From contig NZ_FNDK01000014.1 of the NCBI RefSeq assembly GCF_900099605.1, positions 19,264-83,263 of the forward strand: a stretch of DNA of 64,000 bases, given 5' to 3'. Source of the DNA: Alteribacillus persepolensis. Lineage in GTDB: Bacteria; Bacillota; Bacilli; Bacillales; Marinococcaceae. The translations under genes were made by a program, and so were the position numbers. Shown in pieces: positions 43,910-53,237 of this stretch. Position 1 is the first letter of the stretch. Every line of letters begins with the position of its first letter. The notes beneath the pieces were generated by a model. It saw only the letters and a list, made by a program, of their open reading frames with translations. It was not told the DNA's origin and ran no database searches.

Positions 43910-44361
43910 GTTCATCACCTCCATTTGTTAAAAAAATTCCCGTCCATATGGAGGTCTAAACGATCAGCTTGGCATTTGTCATAAAATTGTAACGATACAG
44001 GCGTTATTTTTCTTTCCTATTGTTCATGTTATGTCCCCGTTTTGTTTATTCTTCTCTTGACACTAGATTGTTTTTTGGCTGATGAAAGGTTTCACGTAAA
44101 TTGTTCGCGGCTTGCACATACTGTTTGGACACCGGCAATATTTACCCCTTGATCCATAAGAATTGTACTTTCTTTACAATGCTTTAAATCCTGTCAAGAA
44201 AGCATTCGTTGACTGCCTCGATTGCTTTTTGGAGAAATGAACTGCTGTTTTCAGCATATCGAATGTGACGCGCACTTAACGACGTTCATTCTTGTATGCT
44301 GCACTAAGGGAAAGCAGCCCGTATAACGGCGAATATGTTCCTTCCTCTCCGGTTTCCTCCT
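43910..44361. other. Intergenic stretch, no gene recognised
   Basis: About 450 bp between the small acidic gene and the end of the ammonium transporter operon. No ORF with a ribosome binding site and no structured RNA that I can name. I found no convincing terminator for the operon that ends at 44362. Confidence 0.4.
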
Positions 44362-45099
44362 TTACCGCTGCTGTTTGTTTAAATGCACATAAACATCTTG
44401 CAGCGTTTCATATCCTTTTTTCTGTACGTCTTTCATGGAACGATTCCATAATTCTGCCGCTAGTAAAGCATCTTCAAGTGCATGATGGCGGTTTTGGACA
44501 GGAATATCATAATATTGGCAGCAACCTTCCAGCTCTACTGAGGAAACGTGAGGAGCAGCAATGTTAAATAAAAATGAGGTATCCAAAAGCCGGTGTTGAA
44601 ACTGGCTACCCATTGCTTGAAACGTAGCGTGCTGAAGAAATCGTTGTTCGTGACGGGCGTGGTGAGCGACAAGAATATCTGTTTGAATAAATGCATAAAA
44701 TTTCTGCAATGCTTCCGGCAACAGCGGCGCACTCTCCAGTTCTTCTTTTGTCAGTCCCGTCAATGCTGCTACTTCAGGAGATAATGATGCCGGTTCACAC
44801 ACTGGTGTATAAAACGTTTGTTCCTCTTTTACTTCCCCTTTTTGAATTTTAACCGCTCCCATGGATAGGATTTTATCCCCTCCGTCTGGATAAAACCCGG
44901 ATGTCTCCAAGTCAAGTACTGCTATATTTAATGTATCTAATGGCTTAGATAACGGTTCGTCTGCTTTTAAGTCTTTTTGCAGCTGCCGCAAAAACGAAAG
45001 ATGCTGCGGATTATTTTGATCCATCGAGGAAATAAACGGTGCTCCTAGCTTTCCAGAAACTTGTCTGACCCAGTGATACATGTGATTCATGACCATCAT
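44362..45099 (-). CDS. DnaQ-like 3'-5' exonuclease
   Basis: A 245-residue DEDDh exonuclease. Exo I is LNIAVLDLETSGFYPDGGD near residue 58 (Asp and Glu), Exo II is in TDILVAHHARHEQRFL near 140 (the Asp position is altered to His-Glu context), and Exo III is HHALEDALLAAEL near 205 with His and Asp. Similar to epsilon-type domains and to stand-alone PolC-like exonucleases. The start overlaps the DUF294 stop (ATGA), so it is translated in step with the ammonium transporter operon. The link with nitrogen uptake is unexplained. Confidence 0.85.
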   Translation of the reverse strand: MMVMNHMYHWVRQVSGKLGAPFISSMDQNNPQHLSFLRQLQKDLKADEPLSKPLDTLNIAVLDLETSGFYPDGGDKILSMGAVKIQKGEVKEEQTFYTPVCEPASLSPEVAALTGLTKEELESAPLLPEALQKFYAFIQTDILVAHHARHEQRFLQHATFQAMGSQFQHRLLDTSFLFNIAAPHVSSVELEGCCQYYDIPVQNRHHALEDALLAAELWNRSMKDVQKKGYETLQDVYVHLNKQQR

Positions 45100-46088
45100 T
45101 TTTCACCTGATTCTATGACTTTTTTGGTTTGTTGAAACAGCTGTTTCCCTTGTTGTAAAGCTGTTTTTATCCGTTTTTTCCTGTCTTTTGATAGTGTCCG
45201 AACGGGTATATAATGAACATCTTCATAGGTGCGGTGGTGCTCCCAAAAGGAAGCTCGTAAGTTCAACAATGTATAAAAAGGTTGGATTTTTGCATGCACA
45301 AAGGGGTACTGAGCGGCAGTTTGCTTCATCCGTTCTAACGTAGAAGTTTCATGTATGCCTTCTTTCATAGCAAGTAATCTCATTGCGTGAATATATGGAA
45401 ACAAACCAACATCTTTTATGTGCAAAAAACCTGTGTATGGACCTTTTTCTTCTGTTAATAGTTTTCCAAAAGCATTGGTTGCTTGCTGCAAACGAGATGT
45501 ATTTTCAGCCAAACGTCCTAGCAAACACGGATTGCCTGCGATTTGTTGAAAAACATAACTCTTTACACGATTGAGAAGCATCCTTTCTCCGAGCAGTGCT
45601 CTAGCATCAATAAACGTTAATAAATGACGCAGTGTGGCCCATTCGTCTTTTTGTATCCAATCATCTATTTGCTCTTTCCACTCACCTGCGCTATGGCACC
45701 AACGCGGGTGAGAGGCCATCACCTTTCCTTCGCAGCGAGGATATCCAACAGCTGCCATTCCTTCTCGAATTTCTTCTCCTAATCTCAGAAAATACTCTTT
45801 ATACATCATGTTGCTGCCCATAAAAATCAGGCCATGATCTTGATCACTCCAGATTGCTTGTTCACGTCGTCCTGCACTTCCCATCACAACAAAAGTAAAG
45901 GGAGCAGGAACCCTTCCCTGCTCCCTTTCTACTTTCTCTACGGCTAGAGATATCGTTTCTGTCATCCAACGGTCATGCGCATCATTCAAACGCTTTATAT
46001 TATCTGCTGCTTGTTTGTATTCTCTTTCTCGATTCCAACGAATTTCGTCATACGTTTGATAAGAGGGCAAAGAACGAACATTTCTCAT
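45096..46088 (-). CDS. DUF294 nucleotidyltransferase-like protein
   Basis: A 330-residue protein of the DUF294 (GlnD-like nucleotidyltransferase) family. The catalytic pattern is MGSAGRREQAIWSDQDHGLIF near residue 70: Gly-Ser, then Glu, then Asp-x-Asp for metal. A helical DUF294_C domain fills the rest. Many DUF294 proteins also have CBS domains; this one has none. GlnD itself uridylylates PII. ATG 46088 (AGGTG before it) is preferred to GTG 46100, and lies 4 bp after the amt stop. An uncharacterised role in nitrogen signalling is an inference from the operon. Confidence 0.85.
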   Translation of the reverse strand: MRNVRSLPSYQTYDEIRWNREREYKQAADNIKRLNDAHDRWMTETISLAVEKVEREQGRVPAPFTFVVMGSAGRREQAIWSDQDHGLIFMGSNMMYKEYFLRLGEEIREGMAAVGYPRCEGKVMASHPRWCHSAGEWKEQIDDWIQKDEWATLRHLLTFIDARALLGERMLLNRVKSYVFQQIAGNPCLLGRLAENTSRLQQATNAFGKLLTEEKGPYTGFLHIKDVGLFPYIHAMRLLAMKEGIHETSTLERMKQTAAQYPFVHAKIQPFYTLLNLRASFWEHHRTYEDVHYIPVRTLSKDRKKRIKTALQQGKQLFQQTKKVIESGEK

Positions 46089-46092
46089 AACA

Positions 46093-47370
46093 TCACGCAC
46101 CTGTGTTAACTTTTTTCACGGAAGCAGAAATGCTTTCCGGATATCCATAGCTTCCATGTTCACTTATATCAAGACCCATAATTTCTTCTTCTTCGGATAC
46201 ACGAAGTCCTCCAATCAATGACCTCGTCACGAGCAGCAACACATATGATGCAATGAATGCAAACAGTCCGCATGCGGCAACGCTAATAAACTGAACACCA
46301 AGCTGTGTAAGACCTCCGCCATAGAACAGCCCTGCCTGTCCCCCGTTCATCGCTGCTAGTTCCGGAGTCGCAAAAAACCCTGTAGATAACGTTCCCCATA
46401 TACCAGCTGCACCGTGTACTGACAAGGCAAAAATCGGGTCATCAATGCCTTTTTTCTCGAAAAACTTCATGCTGTAAAACACGGCCAATCCGCCGACAGC
46501 GCCAATAATAACAGCTGCCCATGGTTCAACAAATGCAGCGGATGCGGTGATTGCTACAAGCCCGGCTAGTGCCCCATTTAACATCGTTGGAACATCAGCT
46601 TTTCCAAGAGCTGCCCATGCAATCAATAATGCAGCAACAGCTCCAGCTGCCGCAGCTAGCTGCGTATTTAAAATGGCAAACCCGAAAAATGCATCATCTA
46701 CGCCAAATGTACTTGCACCGTTAAAGCCAAACCAACCTACCCATAACAGCAAGACACCAAGTGCAGTATATACCTGGTTGTGACCCGCTAACTCATTAGG
46801 AGATCCATCTTTATTAAATTTACCTATACGTGGTTTTAAGAGCAGTGTTGCAGCGAATGCTGCCATCGCCCCTGTTAAGTGAACAACCGTTGAACCTGCA
46901 AAATCCTGTTTACCTAAAGCAGCAATCCAGCCAGACCCCCACACCCAGTGAGCAACAACAGGATACACAAAAGCAGAAAATAAAACCGCAAAGACAACAT
47001 AAGCAGCAAGCTTTGCACGTTCAGCAAATCCCCCAAATGCAATCGTTAATGCAATCGCTGCAAATGCCAATTGAAAGATGAAATCGACCGAACCGGCTAA
47101 TCCATCAAATATCGTTGTAAAATCACCGAAGAAAAAGTCTGAAACACCAATTACTCCGCCTGCGCTCGTCCCATAAACAAAACCATATCCTACCGCCCAA
47201 AACACAAGAGAGGCAATTCCTAATGTAAATATCGTTTTACCAGCAATATGGCCGGCGTTTTTCATCCTGGTCGAACCTGCCTCCAATAGAATAAATCCAC
47301 CTTGCATTAAGATGACAAGAATAAATCCCATAATGACCCAAAGATTATTCATTAAAAATATCGGATCCAT
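46093..47370 (-). CDS. amt: Ammonium transporter
   Basis: A 425-residue Amt/MEP/Rh channel with eleven helices. Family marks: WVIMGFILVILMQGGFILLEAG near residue 10, the region DFAGSTVVHLTGAMAAF near 155 with the first pore His, and FALSVHGAAGIWGTLSTG near 312 with the second. It imports ammonium when nitrogen is scarce. GAGGGAGG precedes the ATG. A perfect TnrA/GlnR box lies 35 bp upstream. No glnK/PII gene follows; a GlnD-like gene and an exonuclease do. Confidence 0.96.
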   Translation of the reverse strand: MDPIFLMNNLWVIMGFILVILMQGGFILLEAGSTRMKNAGHIAGKTIFTLGIASLVFWAVGYGFVYGTSAGGVIGVSDFFFGDFTTIFDGLAGSVDFIFQLAFAAIALTIAFGGFAERAKLAAYVVFAVLFSAFVYPVVAHWVWGSGWIAALGKQDFAGSTVVHLTGAMAAFAATLLLKPRIGKFNKDGSPNELAGHNQVYTALGVLLLWVGWFGFNGASTFGVDDAFFGFAILNTQLAAAAGAVAALLIAWAALGKADVPTMLNGALAGLVAITASAAFVEPWAAVIIGAVGGLAVFYSMKFFEKKGIDDPIFALSVHGAAGIWGTLSTGFFATPELAAMNGGQAGLFYGGGLTQLGVQFISVAACGLFAFIASYVLLLVTRSLIGGLRVSEEEEIMGLDISEHGSYGYPESISASVKKVNTGA

Positions 47371-47404
47371 ATTTGTTCCTCCCTCTTTTTGTCTTATATC
47401 ATGA

Positions 47405-47421
47405 TGTTAACTTAGTTAACA
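47405..47421. promoter_or_regulatory. TnrA/GlnR binding site upstream of amt
   Basis: TGTTAACTTAGTTAACA fits the consensus TGTNAN7TNACA exactly and is itself a perfect inverted repeat, extended to GATG...CATC at 47403-47423. In Bacillus, TnrA switches such promoters on in nitrogen limitation, and GlnR represses. Confidence 0.9.
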
Positions 47422-47733
47422 TCTATAGTTAGTATTTATTTTACATGTTTTTATTTACACGACTACTTTGTTGTAAGAAAACCTGACATATAACTTTTGT
47501 AAATCGTTCTGCTGCATTGTATAGTGATGTGATGAATGAGCACTTGTTGTACAAACCGTATCTCTTTGATTTTTGTCTGCTTGCTGACTCGTGTTTCTCC
47601 TAAAAACACCTTTTTACCAGCGGCTGTCACCTTGACTGGATAAAACTCGGGTTGTCTTCTAGTCCTTCATGAAGGAAGCTGCCGTTTTTACCCTTTCATT
47701 CTTTACCAAAGATAAACGTTCCTAAAGTGCAAA

Positions 47734-47775
47734 AAAAGCAAGCAATGCTCTTAACCGAGCATTGCTTGCTTTTTC
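47734..47775 (-). terminator. Rho-independent terminator of the alpha-glucosidase gene
   Basis: A 17-bp perfect stem (AAAAGCAAGCAATGCTC) with a 6-base loop and A/T tracts lies immediately after the stop. Between it and the amt promoter (47430-47730) I see no gene. Confidence 0.93.
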
Positions 47776-47779
47776 ATAC

Positions 47780-49450
47780 TTATTTCGCTGGCAGCTTGTA
47801 TACACGGGCTTCAAACGGCCGAAGCAGTATAGACTGTTCCTTTTGATGAGGCAAAACATCATAATTACTCAATATTAATTGATGACTGGATAATTCATAA
47901 CGTGAAACAACCCATTTCACCGATTCATGATGTAAATTCGTTATAACAACAGCTGTATGCTGATTGCTTTTCCTGCCATATGCAAAAACAGAAGGGTGTT
48001 GTTCATTGATAAGGAAAAACGTCCCGTACGTGAAAACTTGATAATCATCTTTTTTCATTTTTATTAATTGTTTGTAATACGATAAAATCGAGCTGCCGTC
48101 TTTTTGTTGTTTTTCTACATTGATGGTTTTGTAGTTAGCGTTTACTTGCAGCCACGGTTTCCCGCTAGTAAAACCAGCATGGGTGTCGCTAGACCATTGC
48201 ATTGGTGTACGGCTGTTGTCGCGTGATGTGTGCGCAAGTAATTCCAACACATCCTGTTTATTTTCTCCTTGCCGTATTTTATCACGGTACATATTCTTTG
48301 CCGCCACATCGTCGTAATCTTCAATGGAAGCAAAGTTTGCATTGGTCATGCCGATTTCCTGCCCTTGGTAAATGAATGGAGTGCCTTGCATTAGAAAATA
48401 CATCGTTGCAATAGCGGTGGCACTCTGCGTCCAATATTTTTCGTCATCTCCCCATGTTGATACAATTCTTGCTTGGTCGTGGTTTTCAACAAACAAAGCA
48501 TTCCAGCCATTCTCCTCAAGGCCCTTTTGCCAACGTTCCATAATTGTTTTTAAGCGGCCGACATCAAGATTGTCAGGTTTTTTTGCATCCCATAACCCCA
48601 GATGTTCAAATTGAAAAATCATATCCATTTTTCCGTTCTTTCCGACCCAGTAATCTGCTTCTTCTGCACTGACACCGTTTGCTTCTCCTACTGTTACCAC
48701 GTCGTAATTTCCATAGGTATTTGCTTTTAACTCCTCTAAAAACGCGTGAATACCTGGCTGGTTCATGTGCATATCAAAGGAGGACACATAGCGCTTTCGG
48801 TTTGGATTTGGCATATCCGGCAGGCCCGGCCGTTTTTTTATGTGACTAATTGCATCAATCCGAAACCCGTCGACTCCTTTTTCTAACCACCAATTAACAA
48901 TATCATACAAGGCAAAGCGCACATCCTCGTTCTCCCAATTCAAATCCGGCTGCTTTGTTGAAAAGACATGGAGATAATATTGGTTCGTTTTTTCATCATA
49001 CTCCCATGCTGAACCGCCAAAAATGCTTTCCCAATTATTCGGCTCAGCCCCATTTTTTCCATCTTTCCAAATATACCAATCCCGCTTTTCATGCTGTTTA
49101 GAAGAACGCGACTGTATAAACCAAGGATGTTCATCACTTGTATGATTCAACACAAGATCAATAATAAGTTTCATCCCTCGCTTATGCACTTCGTAAAGCA
49201 GCTCATCAAAATCTTGCATCGTTCCAAACTCATCCAAGATAGCTTTATAATCCGAAATATCATAGCCATTATCGGCTTTTGGCGACTGATACAGCGGACC
49301 TACCCAAACAATATCAACCCCCACATCTGATAAGTAATCCAACCTCTCTATTATTCCTCTTATATCACCAATCCCGTCACCATTGGTATCTTGAAAGCTT
49401 TGTGGATAGATTTGATATCCCACAGCCTCTTTCCACCATACACGTTCCAT
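47780..49450 (-). CDS. GH13 alpha-glucosidase (oligo-1,6-glucosidase type)
   Basis: A 556-residue glycoside hydrolase family 13, subfamily 31-type. The (beta/alpha)8 barrel has all four GH13 motifs: DLVLNHTSDEHPWF near 99, GFRIDAISHI near 197 (nucleophile Asp), VVTVGEAN near 253 (acid Glu) and FVENHDQARI near 325. It cleaves alpha-1,6 or alpha-1,4 glucosides such as isomaltose or sucrose; specificity is not certain. Intracellular, no signal peptide. ATG 49450 with GGGGGGAG before it. No sugar transporter is nearby, which is unusual. Confidence 0.94.
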   Translation of the reverse strand: MERVWWKEAVGYQIYPQSFQDTNGDGIGDIRGIIERLDYLSDVGVDIVWVGPLYQSPKADNGYDISDYKAILDEFGTMQDFDELLYEVHKRGMKLIIDLVLNHTSDEHPWFIQSRSSKQHEKRDWYIWKDGKNGAEPNNWESIFGGSAWEYDEKTNQYYLHVFSTKQPDLNWENEDVRFALYDIVNWWLEKGVDGFRIDAISHIKKRPGLPDMPNPNRKRYVSSFDMHMNQPGIHAFLEELKANTYGNYDVVTVGEANGVSAEEADYWVGKNGKMDMIFQFEHLGLWDAKKPDNLDVGRLKTIMERWQKGLEENGWNALFVENHDQARIVSTWGDDEKYWTQSATAIATMYFLMQGTPFIYQGQEIGMTNANFASIEDYDDVAAKNMYRDKIRQGENKQDVLELLAHTSRDNSRTPMQWSSDTHAGFTSGKPWLQVNANYKTINVEKQQKDGSSILSYYKQLIKMKKDDYQVFTYGTFFLINEQHPSVFAYGRKSNQHTAVVITNLHHESVKWVVSRYELSSHQLILSNYDVLPHQKEQSILLRPFEARVYKLPAK

Positions 49451-49615
49451 CTGCCACTCCCCCCTGTTTACCGCTGTCACTATTTACCTTTTCTATAGCA
49501 TACACGTCTTTTAATGATCCAACTACAAAACAAAGTGATAATTAAAAATATTTTTACATAAGTTCCTGGCTTTGATTATTTATTTTTTGTGATTAATCAT
49601 CATAAGAGAGCAGGA

Positions 49616-50662
49616 TTACTGCCTCTCCTGCTCCGCTGCTCGATTTAGTATGTTAATTAATACAGGTAAAAATAAAAACAATGCGACAACCCGTATCATC
49701 TGCAAGCCGGCTACAAGTGTCGGCTCTAAGTGCAGAGCCATTGCGGTGGAACTCATCTCCGCCGCACCTGCTGGCACCGTGCTTAAAAGACTTGTCATAT
49801 ATGGTAATTCCGTCATCCACGTAAACAATCCAGCTAGCACTAAACTAAACAAAAAATATAAACCAAGCAAGATAACACTCAGCTTTCCGATATCCTTCAG
49901 TTTCAGAAATGTCGGCTTGTCAAACCGAATACCAACCATAATGCCAATCAGTGCCTGTCCAATTCCTCCTACATAAGAAGGCAGTGCTGCTTCACCATAG
50001 AGCACCCACTCACTTAATACAAATCCACTCATAATCCCATAAAACAGTGTACCCGCAGGTATTTTCCACCGTTGATACAGGCCAATGGTTACGAGCACAC
50101 CAATGATAACGGCCGTCAAAACAGACACATCTATTGGTTCAACAATAAGTCCTGCATCGTTATTCTCTGCGCTGTCCTGATAAAAACGCCCAGCGACAAA
50201 TGGAATTGTCAGCACAAAAAACGTAATTCGTGCCGTGTGAAAGGCTGCCACTACTCGATTATCTGCTCCGTAATCGCTGCTTAATGCAATAACTTCAGAA
50301 GCCCCTCCAGGCACGCAGCAAAAATAAGCTGTTAGTGGATCTAAGTATGTGAAACGATTCATCAGCCAGCCCAGTCCTGCCCCCGCGGCTAACGTTAAAA
50401 ATAAAGAAAAAACAAGCGGGAAAAAATACTGGCCGATTAATTGAAATAACCCGATTTGCATCATAAATCCAATGTTCACTCCGACAAACGCAAGCACTGT
50501 TCGAAAAGGCCATCCCTCAAAGGCATAACGTTTAATAAATAATCCATACGTCATTCCTGTCAATAACCCGCCTAACAGCCAGCCGGCCGGCACACCAGCA
50601 TATGAAAACATTCCTCCTATGCATAACGCCGCCAGTAAACAAATGATTTTTTCAAAAATCAC
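49616..50662 (-). CDS. AbrB-type membrane transporter (duplicated AbrB domain)
   Basis: A 348-residue membrane protein with about ten helices in two repeats. Each repeat carries a Gly-Gly-Ala-Glu/Ala-Gly-Ala-Ala-Glu motif: CCVPGGASEVIALSSDYGAD near 115 and LSTVPAGAAEMSSTAMAL near 290. This is the membrane AbrB family (not the transcription factor), sometimes called ammonia monooxygenase-like; the substrate is not known. GTG start at 50660-50662, with AGAAGGGA before it. Confidence 0.85.
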   Translation of the reverse strand: MIFEKIICLLAALCIGGMFSYAGVPAGWLLGGLLTGMTYGLFIKRYAFEGWPFRTVLAFVGVNIGFMMQIGLFQLIGQYFFPLVFSLFLTLAAGAGLGWLMNRFTYLDPLTAYFCCVPGGASEVIALSSDYGADNRVVAAFHTARITFFVLTIPFVAGRFYQDSAENNDAGLIVEPIDVSVLTAVIIGVLVTIGLYQRWKIPAGTLFYGIMSGFVLSEWVLYGEAALPSYVGGIGQALIGIMVGIRFDKPTFLKLKDIGKLSVILLGLYFLFSLVLAGLFTWMTELPYMTSLLSTVPAGAAEMSSTAMALHLEPTLVAGLQMIRVVALFLFLPVLINILNRAAEQERQ

Positions 50663-50773
50663 ATAGATTCCCTTCTTTCTTGCAAACGAACCACTTTGTT
50701 ATAACTCCCTTCTGATGAAAGCAGAAGCTTTTGTTTTCCCCCTTTCCGCATGAAATATTTATAAACAACGTAG

Positions 50774-50808
50774 AAGACTGCTGTACTGACACAGCACAGC
50801 AGTCTTTA
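50774..50808. terminator. Hairpin after the aldo/keto reductase gene
   Basis: AAGACTGCTGT pairs with ACAGCAGTCTT (11 bp) around a 12-base loop, 10 bp past the stop. The following bases are only moderately T-rich on the minus strand. Confidence 0.55.
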
Positions 50809-50817
50809 TTGCAAACA

Positions 50818-51651
50818 TTACTGATCATATGGAAATGTATCAGGATGAGGTCCAAAGCGTTGGTTTTCATTCATATCATTTAATGCTTTTACGTCCTCCG
50901 TATCAAGGGAAAAATCAAACACCTCGGCATTGGATCTGATGCGCTTTGGTGTTACTGATTTTGGAATGGTTACCACATTATTTTCTAAAGACCAGCGAAT
51001 TAATACTTGAGCCGGTGTTTTTTGATGCTTTTCTGCAATTTGTTTCACCGGTTCTCTTTCTAATAATTCACCGTGTCCAAGTGGACGCCACGCTTCCAGC
51101 TGAATGTCATGCTGCTCACAAAACGCAAGCAGATCTTTTTGGAACAGCTGCGGATGAAATTCCACTTGGTTAATCATCGGTTTTACCTTTGCGTCCTTCA
51201 TTAATTCATTTAAATGCTTTTCATGAAAGTTACTTACACCAATAGCTCTTACTTTTCCATCTTCATATAATTTTTCCATCGCAGCCCATGTTTCTTTATA
51301 CTTGCCAGGTACAGGCCAGTGAATTAAATATAAATCGATAACATCAATTCCAAGTTTTTTGCACGAACGTTCATAAGCTTCCAGCGTTTCTTCATATCCT
51401 TGTTCATCATTCCACACTTTTGTCGTAATAAAAATATCTTCTCTAGCCACATGACTTTCTTTGACTGCTTCTCCGACACTTTCTTCATTATAGTAAAACG
51501 AAGCTGTATCAATACTGCGGTAGCCGCTTTCTAGAGCTGTCTTCACCGCTTGTTTCACTTCGTCTCCTGCCTCAGCTTTATATACACCTAATCCAACCCA
51601 CGGCATGTCTACTCCGTTTGCTAATGTCGTTACAGAATCACTAATACTCAT
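50818..51651 (-). CDS. Aldo/keto reductase
   Basis: A 277-residue AKR of the YvgN/YtbE group. The catalytic tetrad is visible: Asp and Tyr in SIDTASFYYNEESVG near 47-53, Lys in ITTKVW near 77 and His in YLIHWPVPG near 110. The NADPH site includes IPKSVTPKRIRSN near 240. It reduces aldehydes and ketones such as methylglyoxal. GAGGAGG precedes the ATG. 24 bp downstream of ung on the same strand, so the pair may be co-transcribed. Confidence 0.94.
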   Translation of the reverse strand: MSISDSVTTLANGVDMPWVGLGVYKAEAGDEVKQAVKTALESGYRSIDTASFYYNEESVGEAVKESHVAREDIFITTKVWNDEQGYEETLEAYERSCKKLGIDVIDLYLIHWPVPGKYKETWAAMEKLYEDGKVRAIGVSNFHEKHLNELMKDAKVKPMINQVEFHPQLFQKDLLAFCEQHDIQLEAWRPLGHGELLEREPVKQIAEKHQKTPAQVLIRWSLENNVVTIPKSVTPKRIRSNAEVFDFSLDTEDVKALNDMNENQRFGPHPDTFPYDQ

Positions 51652-51675
51652 GAATGACTGCCTCCTCTAATATAC

Positions 51676-52365
51676 TTACATAGTGCTGTTCATTACAGGG
51701 GGAATAGACCAATTCACTTCCGGCCTTCCTGCTTGCTGTAAAAATTGATTTGCCCGTGAAAACGGCCGGCTCCCAAAAAAACCCTTATGAGCTGAAAAAG
51801 GACTTGGATGGGGAGATTTTATCACTAGATGTTTGTCTGATGTAATTAAACTTTCTTTTTCTTGTGCGTTTCTTCCCCACAATATGAATACCACAGAATC
51901 TGTTTTCTCATTCACTTGATGAATCACTTCATGGGTAAAATGTTCCCAGCCCATTCCCCGGTGAGAATTAGGTTGTCCGCTTCGGACAGTGAGAACGGCA
52001 TTTAGCAGTAAAACTCCTTCTTGTGCCCAGCTTGTTAAACAACCATGCTTTGGTATGTCTGCACCTAAGTCATCGTGTAATTCTTTGTATATGTTTTTTA
52101 AGGAAGGAGGGATGGTAACCTCAGGTTTTACCGAAAAACTCAACCCATGTGCTTGATTTGGTCCGTGGTACGGATCTTGTCCAAGGATAACAACCTTTGT
52201 ATTCTCATAACTGGTGTGATGCAGCGCATTAAAAATATCAAACATATCGGGGTAAATCGTTTTTTCACGGTATTCTCGTTTTAGAAACTCTCTCAGCTTT
52301 AAATAATATTCTTTTTCAAATTCTTTATCTAACCGTTCTGCCCAGTCATTTTTTAATATTCCGAT
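51676..52365 (-). CDS. ung: Uracil-DNA glycosylase, non-canonical start codon
   Basis: A family 1 UDG that removes uracil from DNA. The activating motif [18 protein letters not shown] and the Leu-loop [13 protein letters not shown] are intact. The first ATG in frame (52243-52245) would drop about 40 residues that match other Ung proteins ([12 protein letters not shown], then [16 protein letters not shown]). Reading upstream, no ATG, GTG or TTG is found before a stop. An ATC at 52363-52365 lies 8 bp after GGAGG and gives 229 residues, the usual length. So the start is probably ATC, or one base of the assembly is wrong. Confidence 0.85.
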   Translation of the reverse strand: MGILKNDWAERLDKEFEKEYYLKLREFLKREYREKTIYPDMFDIFNALHHTSYENTKVVILGQDPYHGPNQAHGLSFSVKPEVTIPPSLKNIYKELHDDLGADIPKHGCLTSWAQEGVLLLNAVLTVRSGQPNSHRGMGWEHFTHEVIHQVNEKTDSVVFILWGRNAQEKESLITSDKHLVIKSPHPSPFSAHKGFFGSRPFSRANQFLQQAGRPEVNWSIPPVMNSTM

Positions 52366-52456
52366 ACTACCTTCCTCCCTTCATACTGTCCATTTGGTTC
52401 GTCACGCCGGCATAGGCTGTGGTACAATAACAAGTTGAAAAAGAGGTGAGTTGTAA

Positions 52457-52768
52457 ATGGAAAATGGTACAAATCAATTACAAACAGCGTCTGTCAATGG
52501 TAAAGCTATTACTTCTCTTGTTCTAGGCATTGTATCACTGGTTATGGTTTTTCTTTTTGTTGTTATCAGCCCTATCTTATCAATTGTTGGGCTAGTATTT
52601 GGCATTATTGCGCTAAAAGAAATCAAACGCACGGAACAGAATGGCCGCGGACTTGCCATAGCAGGAAACATCTGCAGTGTGGTCGGCTTGATACTTTCTG
52701 TCATCATCATTGTTTTTCTCGTGATTGGCATCGTGTCATTTATGCAAATGGAAACGCCGCCAATGTAG
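52457..52768 (+). CDS. DUF4190 small membrane protein
   Basis: A 103-residue protein with two long transmembrane helices around a polar loop, DUF4190 type. The first helix begins AITSLVLGIVSLVMVF, followed by LSIVGLVFGIIALKEIKRTEQ and GRGLAIAGNICSVVGLILS, the repeated glycine pattern of the family. Function unknown. AAGAGGTGAG precedes the ATG. Divergent from ung. Confidence 0.85.
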   Translation: MENGTNQLQTASVNGKAITSLVLGIVSLVMVFLFVVISPILSIVGLVFGIIALKEIKRTEQNGRGLAIAGNICSVVGLILSVIIIVFLVIGIVSFMQMETPPM

Positions 52769-53237
52769 TATCAAACAGGCACTGGATGCACAAAGCTCCG
52801 TGCCTCTTTTGGTTCTATAACATTTGTTTTGTTGGGGCTGTCACCATCATCCCCCTGGTTGACCGGCTTTTCAGACTCACTTGCTGCGGGCGGCGCTTTA
52901 AGCTCATCGGGCAGCACCAATGGATGATTAGCTGCTGTTTCCCCGCAGGCGTCTTACCTCCTCCCCATCAACCAGGTAATAACAAAAAAGTTACACTATA
53001 CATTCGTCCAGCAGTTGTATGAGAACCTTTTTTTATGTGAATTGAAAAGATATGACATATTAGCATGAGCAATTTATTGACATCGTCAACATGTTGAAAC
53101 AATTCGTATACGTGCCACGAGATCATTGCCTGCTGCATCAAACACTTGGTATCAGTCAAGTTTTTCTTTATTGCTTTTCATTAGCGTAAACCATGTGCAC
53201 TTTTTCATAATCACGTTTTATGTAACATCACATCTTG
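52769..53237. other. Intergenic stretch with an inverted-repeat segment
   Basis: No gene recognised. CCTGGTTGA (52854-52862) and TCAACCAGG (52978-52986) are a perfect 9-bp inverted pair bounding a GC-rich segment of about 133 bp (with CTTGCTGCGGGCGG and CCCCGCAGGCG inside). It may be a small repeat element of a different type from the AGCGCAAGCGCC family. Confidence 0.45.

Noticed and set aside
44090..44110. Possible second parS site (GGTTTCACGTAAATTG)
   Set aside because: Only half of the palindrome agrees with the parS consensus, so ParB binding is unlikely.
52786..53022. 78-residue plus-strand ORF after the DUF4190 gene
   Set aside because: No ribosome binding site and no domain. The frame runs through an inverted-repeat segment.
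53088..53095. Single AACATGTT outside the partition region
   Set aside because: One isolated 8-base palindrome is expected by chance in 64 kb. There is no cluster around it.
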